NCBI GenBank assembly: GCA_001603415.1 | Contig: LUYY01000216.1 | Location: forward strand, 1 to 10,234 | Direction of reading: 5' to 3' | DNA from: Bacteroidales bacterium Bact_07 | GTDB lineage: Bacteria; Bacteroidota; Bacteroidia; Bacteroidales; Tenuifilaceae | DNA length: 10,234 nucleotides | Part shown: piece after piece, positions 9,101 through 10,234 of the stretch | Layout of the letters: every line of letters starts with the position of its first letter | How positions within the stretch are numbered: the stretch's first letter is position 1 | The notes under the pieces: generated by a model | Seen by the model: only the letters and a program-made list of their open reading frames with translations | What the model was told of the DNA's origin: nothing | Databases searched by the model: none | Made by a program: the position numbers and the translations under genes

Positions 9101-9595
9101 ATAAGCATCTCTATTATCGTTTCCACCTGTTGAGTTAATGCTAATGCTATTACAAGTTAATGTTCCCCCAGCAACAGCAATATACTTGGCAACGTTGGCA
9201 GTATTAGAGCTTACTACTACATTCCCTGTAACACTAATTGTATTTGTACCGGAAAAAGATAAACTTGTTGCATTTCCTCCAGTTGCAATTACCAGTGAGC
9301 CTATACTATTTGCAGGCGTTACGTTAAGCGTTACATTATGGTTATTTTGAATGGTTACTGTTCCTGCACCAGGGTTTTGCCCAGGAAAATCTGTTGCTGC
9401 AACCCAAGCAGCACCGTCATAACGCTGCCAAATAGCAACGCTATTCCAGTTTCCTCCAGCAGTCGTTTGGTAATCACCTGCCACTTGTGCTTTTACCAAC
9501 AGGGTTAGTGTTAGTGCAATGGTGAATAATAATACTTTTTTGGTAAAGGATCTTTCACCTTGTAGCCACTTTGATTTCTTTTTTATGGTAACCAT
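152..9595 (-). CDS. Giant secreted modular beta-strand-repeat protein with C-terminal Ig/PKD-like domains
   Basis: The frame is open without interruption for 3147 residues and ends in TAA. Residues 1-36 form a signal peptide: a basic N-terminus with KKK and KK, the hydrophobic stretch VLLFTIALTLTLLV, then VKA|Q. Four modules follow (about 37-432, 433-1417, 1418-2340 and 2341-2773). Each opens with W-x5-W (W50/W56, W444/W450, W1431/W1437, W2356/W2362), continues as Asn/Thr/Gly-rich short beta strands that suggest a beta-helix, and contains a P-[IV]-G motif and a Y-W motif. Residues 2774-3147 are four Ig/PKD-like domains. I chose ATG 9595 because it starts a textbook signal peptide; the frame could extend 19 codons to a TTG at 9652, which would bury the signal sequence. 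No Shine-Dalgarno is visible. Such architecture is known from Bacteroidota surface and gliding-associated proteins. A role as adhesin or extracellular matrix protein is inference; I see no catalytic domain, transmembrane anchor or type IX secretion C-terminal domain. It is a lone gene bounded by terminator-like hairpins. Confidence 0.93.
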   Translation of the reverse strand: MVTIKKKSKWLQGERSFTKKVLLFTIALTLTLLVKAQVAGDYQTTAGGNWNSVAIWQRYDGAAWVAATDFPGQNPGAGTVTIQNNHNVTLNVTPANSIGSLVIATGGNATSLSFSGTNTISVTGNVVVSSNTANVAKYIAVAGGTLTCNSISINSTGGNDNRDAYVSVTTGTINVSADITMNASNLRTYLLFSGNGTINVGGTISGGGITSTAGGGATAPTTGTVNYNNSGNQNVGAYTYSNLTLSGGGVKSLVNNTQVNNILNLNSSILNIANFNLTINNNSATAIQGGPFNSGCMITTDGTGYIQQAVTAATTYTIPIGSNGVYAPVTASNITGSTYLRLRTVYSATLGSQYLKRYWQVTGSGATTATLTFQYDATENPVDPSIVWVRPTAGTWATPVGSQTFNDIAKTFTITNTTNISAVTSEWTAGYPPKTFFSYQTGNWNDPATWTSDPGGTTWNNIGTPTGDGDVVVILSGRTVTLTADVATTNLELNINAGGILDMSTYRFTNILKEFNGEGTLKLASVNFPNATTNSFVNAGGGTTEYYNSSNFTLPAAQTTYNTLRINAPGVTATQLHNLTLNGDLHVMQGTYRINDNTAARRELTILGSVTVNSGASITVGNGVTNTTTDPTAVAEGGTAPYTNYYYTQSHTVRVYGDFTNYGTVRFTNLTYPIYNQLPPITLGATSGYATVYFLGNTSNNLRCEGTTDFYNLVLSKGIDQTYSLTVYSTQYQYFRLFGANIAGGYGGGANPNLDKALWIHSGTLVLQGTTIIPSLSEGACDIGPGGPSSEFYIPGNGALVLDGDNVVILTTADDYREVNVAYGVAAPDNATMGINTGAGCSSFSIMGLLKINRGYISTRESGGFITWAAASGQFEINGGEVDAKQFRSAGTGGGLASFTQTGGNFYLRGRFRRTPTAYTSVSDLVNAPLGTNRTSGGLEGALGTFNLNETANVFNMSGGIIYVYDICGDGSTAAQQKAFEVLSDPNNIDVTGGSVVISPYTGTLLPDSPNFRVISRAQFGNFTVSRQSSTSVVLLDTYPMTVLNNFSLLSGDFNANNLNVTIGGNMFVANGTTYTPGTNWTIFNGLSNQTITVNSATAFAFKKFKMDKPSGKILNFSGTQTDIQVQDSLMLISGTLNDAGKTITLTTSTTTTTSYIYNSAIHLGSGKIVIADDDPTDIDGDGNGIFRNLELNNTDAIAAPVRLKANTSVSGTLTFSQDKLFDISTYNLKFTSTASISGSSATRYITSSGQAGNGGVTRTFASGANSFTFPIGAPSTNHAAPAYTPATVTINGTPTAWGNITIVPVGYEHPATTTKNRSLTYYWRVKTSGMTLGSATATMGFSYVQTDVVTGAGITEDEYVAARFDINTSTWSKGNASDVDEANNLVGEPGAGNFLENASFLDGDYTAGDDSPTNPFGTPTVFYSRQSGLWGNVNTWSLTGHSGAPAVTVPGASDIVIIGDRDSVYLNTNLTTPNADPRSCAILKIESGAALDVGFNPASSFSLVLNHPNGNGNLRIACDYDDLSTFQFPSGDYSEYNVSIGTTELYTTNPIAGTTYYLPNGITSYGNLILSPLGGSNIIFPNNNLLIYGNLITRGQNADSWFCPVWNDNYPTPPATRIAKTITVNGNLDIQGGGLVWYGGGAITLTFVVKGDVLVNDNSAIDNWDGSSALMSIGGSLVNNTTGATGGGITTPRECDFRNIPLTFTGSNTSSVTNQRNNPITRFGRVTIDKGTSQADSLIIDIGGTLTTLTDNWLTLRNGTLVYRRTNPNSDFTISTTTPFVISETAGLYIDYPNNSGNRNILIANSNVNTNDVTLAGKLTVRAGRVFVGPINGTTNNNNDIVYTGDGNSTLVVEGGQLFINGQIRRNTSTTTGVLKYYQSGGEVIINGQGGDATALTRAKLEVTNPGSVFNMSGGSITIVRGGGTSFGDLYIRPESGSVTGGQIIFTQTPASWATADAVQNYRMDANITLNDLTITGKTVATARNATLTLMVNPLVLNGSLTLTNSNSFLTANNINISLKGNFTNNGTYTPGTNTTTFNGNTQQILGTTLTTFNNLVINPLTSVTLASNNINVNGNLTLSSGTFICDSYLAIIAGNLTNNATYTDNGTGTGISLKGSNLQYISGTGTFSTLELFNSNGARLQNSITLTKNLVLTLGNLNINQYMLTLGVNSTIEGAPFSPTKMIVVDGVFSNVGIRKYFTSYTGPAQTFTYPIGVTGKYTPVVFTYTNNTTTGYIRINAINSYHPGVLDRNRVLQYYWEVQNNAVAGVNGTLVFYYKDADVRGSEPDYIAARTVGGTSWSKAAPGAGTDNVDETNNTITFNLVNANDLNGEFTAGEDPAIPNNIPQFTSTKDGDWNDPTVWVQTGGDPYTLTGGPNGFIVTISPADTVTLNANQAFTYRTTINGTLRSVQPYYGHNIGIVSGSGTLYTDGGPFPAGRYDAFFDCSTGGTLEYGGSTNYNVVADLYNQLRRVRFTGTGTRVLPNKNLTICEQLLIDGPTLDNSVNNRTLTILGTMERYGTGTFNAGTGANAIVEFAGSAAQTVGGPLGDFSGSNKFNHLKINNPAGLSIGNGGLIEVGGNLYLTNGNITTTSSNRLVIVNLAINCVFPAAGSSASFVDGPLTKRVSSGDDFKFPVGKGTSVGNKISLTSSLALFMGGTTDWTVEFFTPNPTYNSMAAPLTYVNSKEYWTVSADPGSRAYVGLDWNPTSDLTPLMTQNGLSDMRVAYDNSGTWTELSSSASGNNNNGTVTTTSRITIPAAGSANYTTACINTTKPRARLNPSGPVCGNAGIPVLFIGSFRPFNYILNYTKDGVPQTPVTVTAEPYILPTDATGATYQLTSFTYNNPGSPTNGVVDPTPVTTYTVPTTADAGVDQSLCGATSATLTANTPTIGTGQWSIISGLGGTVVQPTVPNSLFNGINGNNYTLRWTITNGGCTSTDDVNISFPLLPEKPAAFVTYDDNVCQGDINVGYSVANNPSLTFTWNYSGTGATIVGSGNSISIDYASNATSGNVSVYSTNGCGDSDPLTLAVTVNERPSATIAISGSSSICDGDHSELTITLSGGTSPYNYQLTDGTNTYNFNNVTSPHVYTTPNLVWSGPNPDKVITYSIPIVTSANGCSNTGSNTVDIHVYKIPETGPQYHVPNNFAF
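155..1276 (-). other. C-terminal Ig/PKD-like domain array (residues 2774-3147)
   Basis: Four domains can be distinguished. The first (about 2774-2866) has one Cys (C2785). The second starts ADAGVDQSLCG at 2867, a familiar opening of PKD-like domains in Bacteroidota secreted proteins, and pairs C2876 with C2934. The third pairs C2962 (VCQGD) with C3019 (NGCGD). The fourth pairs C3048 (SICDGD) with C3117 (NGCSN). The Cys spacings of 58, 57 and 69 residues, each ending at an N-G-(G)-C turn, suggest one disulfide per domain. The chain ends with the 17-residue tail starting at K3131. Confidence 0.75.
1277..2575 (-). repeat. Module D of the giant protein (residues about 2341-2773), short terminal form
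   Basis: This module begins DGDWNDPTVW (W2356, W2362), followed by FIVTISPADTVTLN. It contains a GTLEYGGSTNYN strand that matches the GTTEY motif of modules B and C, and an AAQTVGG-type repeat. PVG lies at 2634-2636 and EYW at 2686-2688. It lacks the TAG ending of the other modules and leads instead into the Ig-like tail through TTACINTTKPRARL. It appears to be the last and most altered copy. Confidence 0.7.
2576..5344 (-). repeat. Module C of the giant protein (residues about 1418-2340), long form
   Basis: This module begins SGLWGNVNTW (W1431, W1437), followed by DIVIIGDRDSVYLN. Internal motifs parallel module B: GTTELYTTNP, VVEGGQLFINGQIRR, YYQSGGEVIINGQ, VFNMSGGSITIV and YTPGTNTTTFNG. The end has PIG at 2213-2215, YYW at 2257-2259, DYIAAR at 2288-2293, DNVDETNN at 2310-2317 and TAG at 2334-2336. 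Motif order and spacing make it a clear paralogue of module B, though diverged along its length. Confidence 0.75.
5345..8299 (-). repeat. Module B of the giant protein (residues about 433-1417), long form
   Basis: This module begins TGNWNDPATW (W444, W450), followed by a GDVVVILSGRTVTL strand. A very long beta-strand-repeat region follows, with internal motifs GTTEYYNSSN, EINGGEVDAK, FTQTGGNFYLRG, VFNMSGGIIYVYD and YTPGTNWTIFNG. An acidic DDDPTDIDGDGNG loop lies at 1173-1185 and a Thr run just before it. The end has PIG at 1271-1273, YYW at 1322-1324, EYVAAR at 1359-1364, DVDEANN at 1379-1385 and TAG at 1407-1409. Module C carries the same motifs in the same order. Confidence 0.75.
8300..9487 (-). 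repeat. Module A of the giant protein (residues about 37-432), short form
   Basis: This module opens with GGNWNSVAIW (W50, W56), then a strand of the form TVTIQNNHNVTL. A stretch of Asn/Thr/Gly-rich beta-strand repeats follows, including FNLTINN-type turns. The end has PIG at 319-321, the aromatic motif RYWQV around W359, and EWTAG at 426-430, directly before the next W-x5-W. The same order recurs in modules B and C, which is why I treat it as a repeat unit. The boundaries are approximate. Confidence 0.75.
9488..9595 (-). other. Signal peptide of the giant protein
   Basis: Residues 1-36 consist of a positively charged n-region (MVTIKKKSKWLQGERSFTKK), a hydrophobic core of about 14 residues (VLLFTIALTLTLLV), and a small-residue cleavage context V-K-A before Q37. 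This is a standard Sec type I signal. There is no Cys at the cleavage site, so it is not a lipoprotein. A mature N-terminal Gln or pyro-Glu is common for exported Bacteroidota proteins. Confidence 0.88.
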
Positions 9596-9828
9596 GGTAT
9601 GTTGTGTATTACTAGTTATCAGCTTTAAATTGGTTAATCGGATTTGGAACAAAAATGTTTCACTTATACCTATAAAATAAGCATAATTTTCTAAGCAAAA
9701 ACCAATCCAAAAATTGTAAAAAACAGTATAACAGGTTTATATATAACTTTACCTGATTGCGAAAAGTCCGAAAATGGGAAAATTAGGGTTTAAAGATGTG
9801 TTAGGTGCTTGGCGTTTCGGGTTTCACT
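9596..9828 (-). other. AT-rich upstream leader of the giant gene, promoter region expected
   Basis: This gene-free stretch lies between the start codon and the right inverted-repeat arm and is the expected place for the promoter. It is AT-rich, with several TTTG tetramers (for example minus-strand 9699-9696). I found no convincing TAnnTTTG box at the spacing used by the Bacteroidota primary sigma factor; TATTTTAT at 9678-9671 is the closest, with poor fit. No AGGAGG-like ribosome binding site precedes ATG 9595. The start therefore rests on the signal peptide and not on a leader signal. Confidence 0.4.
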
Positions 9829-9859
9829 CGTTAACGCGTGTTTCATGGCGCGTGCGTTC
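9829..9859 (-). repeat. Right arm of the 31-bp inverted repeat flanking the gene
   Basis: Read on the minus strand this is GAACGCACGCG, then CCATGAAACA, then CGCGTTAACG. It matches 26-56 at 25 of 31 positions in inverted orientation. Weaker similarity (GTGAAACCCGAAACG against GGAAACTAACGAAG) continues past the arm with a two-base gap. It sits just downstream, in minus-strand sense, of the hairpin at 9865-9887. Confidence 0.65.
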
Positions 9860-9864
9860 ACTCT

Positions 9865-9887
9865 AAAAAATTGCCCTGTAGGGGCAA
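9865..9887 (-). terminator. Minus-strand intrinsic terminator-like hairpin upstream of the gene
   Basis: A TTGCCC/GGGCAA stem (9871-9876 with 9882-9887) with a five-base loop is followed on the minus strand by six T residues (9870-9865). It would stop transcription entering from the right before the leader of the giant gene, isolating it as a single-gene unit. No convincing gene ends here, so it may instead be one hairpin of a two-hairpin dispersed repeat together with 9898-9917. Confidence 0.6.
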
Positions 9888-9897
9888 ATTAAGGTAG

Positions 9898-9917
9898 CCC
9901 AAGGTTTTAACCCTGGG
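9898..9917. repeat. Second hairpin of a paired-hairpin intergenic repeat
   Basis: CCCAAGGTT (9898-9906) faces AACCCTGGG (9909-9917) with a single A/C mismatch. Together with the TTGCCC hairpin ten bases to the left it gives a GCCCT-AGGGC then CCCAGGGTT-AACCCTGGG layout. That layout resembles dispersed intergenic repeats I recall from Bacteroidota and Planctomycetota genomes; this recognition is from memory and unverified. Confidence 0.5.
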
Positions 9918-9940
9918 TATTGAGGTATTCCAAGTATTTG

Positions 9941-9991
9941 GCGATGCACGTGTTGTATAATCCAAAGAGCAAAAGGGGAACGTTGCATCGC
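9941..9991. repeat. 8-bp perfect inverted repeat GCGATGCA/TGCATCGC
   Basis: GCGATGCA at 9941-9948 is exactly complementary to TGCATCGC at 9984-9991 across 35 bases. The right arm overlaps GGAACGTTGC (9977-9986), which itself recurs inverted as GCAACGTTCC at 10174-10183. These may mark the limits of a repeat element that includes the following palindromes. Confidence 0.45.
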
Positions 9992-10024
9992 AACCGAAAA
10001 ACCAATGCAAAGCACTATCTAAAC

Positions 10025-10054
10025 GTTCTTTCTTGTCTTGATACAAGAAAGAAC
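10025..10054. repeat. 12-bp perfect hairpin GTTCTTTCTTGT/ACAAGAAAGAAC
   Basis: The arms at 10025-10036 and 10043-10054 pair perfectly across a six-base CTTGAT loop. There is no T-tract on either side, so it is not a standard terminator. It lies inside a minus-strand open frame, where the hairpin accounts for the apparent peptide FLVSRQERTF. Spurious peptides of this kind are, as I recall, commonly predicted from repeats in Bacteroidota. Confidence 0.6.
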
Positions 10055-10097
10055 CAAAGAAAATCAAGGCTGAAAAGCCCGGCCCGATGGGTACCCC

Positions 10098-10172
10098 GTG
10101 GGTTGAACTGCCACGCGATACTATTCGCCACGCCTGTGGCGTGGCTCATGTGGTATCGCTTACTAAGCCCAC
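10098..10172. repeat. Nested three-level palindrome
   Basis: Three sets of arms are nested concentrically. The outer pair is GTGGG (10098-10102) with CCCAC (10168-10172). The middle pair is GCGATAC (10115-10121) with GTATCGC (10153-10159). The inner pair is GCCACGCC (10127-10134) with GGCGTGGC (10138-10145), around a three-base TGT loop. The layout could form a long branched hairpin in RNA or a cruciform in DNA. A further GACCC/GGGTC hairpin lies at 10190-10205. This looks like a repeat or structured-RNA element, not protein-coding DNA. Confidence 0.6.
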
Positions 10173-10234
10173 CGCAACGTTCCACCCCCGACCCATTCTC
10201 GGGTCTGGCTTTTATGCCACTGCTTACGTCATTC

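Noticed and set aside
152..9595. CRISPR array or nucleotide-level tandem repeats inside the gene
   Set aside because: The repetitiveness is at the protein level, with diverged beta-strand motifs. I see no regularly spaced identical DNA repeats.
9660..9700. Bacteroidota-type promoter (TTTG at 9699-9696 with TATTTTAT at 9678-9671)
   Set aside because: The -7 element matches TAnnTTTG poorly and the 17-base spacing is shorter than expected, so I did not list it as a promoter.
9858..10067. Minus-strand frame of 69 codons containing FFGSFLYQDKKER
   Set aside because: It starts at a TTG and spans four hairpins or inverted repeats, and its end is the terminator hairpin itself. It looks like translation of repeat DNA, and similar peptides are, as I recall, common spurious predictions.

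Overview
The window is almost entirely one giant minus-strand gene with a structured, repeat-rich intergenic region on its upstream (right-hand) side. The organism is very probably a member of the Bacteroidota. The gene encodes a multi-thousand-residue secreted protein rich in Thr, Asn, Gly and Ser, built from beta-strand repeats and ending in PKD/Ig-like domains of the 'DAGVDQSLCG' kind. Proteins of this style are typical of gliding or particle-degrading Bacteroidota, and the gene lacks a Shine-Dalgarno-like leader, which is common in that phylum. The order or genus cannot be told from the sequence.

Layout. Positions 1-114 hold no gene. They contain one arm of a diverged inverted repeat (26-56) and a short GAATTTT tandem. 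A minus-strand intrinsic terminator (115-142) lies ten bases beyond the stop codon of the giant gene. The gene runs from an ATG at 9595 down to a TAA at 152-154 (3147 residues) with no frameshift or internal stop. Its product has a signal peptide, then four modules that all open with the same W-x5-W motif and all carry a later P-[IV]-G / Y-W module. Modules A and D are short (about 400 residues); B and C are long (about 990 and 920) and resemble each other internally. The last about 370 residues are four Ig/PKD-like domains, three of which have a matched Cys pair. The protein ends in a short tail (KIPETGPQYHVPNNFAF), not in a recognisable type IX secretion C-terminal domain.

Positions 9596-10234 have no convincing gene. 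They hold an AT-rich leader, the second arm of the inverted repeat (9829-9859), a strong minus-strand terminator hairpin followed by a second hairpin, and then a dense set of perfect and nested palindromes (9941-10206). These look like dispersed, non-coding repeat sequence. A 72-codon open frame running off the right edge lies in these palindromes and is probably not a protein gene.

Only one gene is present, so there is no operon to interpret. Terminator-like hairpins on both sides (115-142 and 9865-9887, both minus-strand) suggest a single-gene transcription unit. The function is inferred to be cell-surface or extracellular, such as an adhesin or matrix protein. No catalytic domain was recognised.
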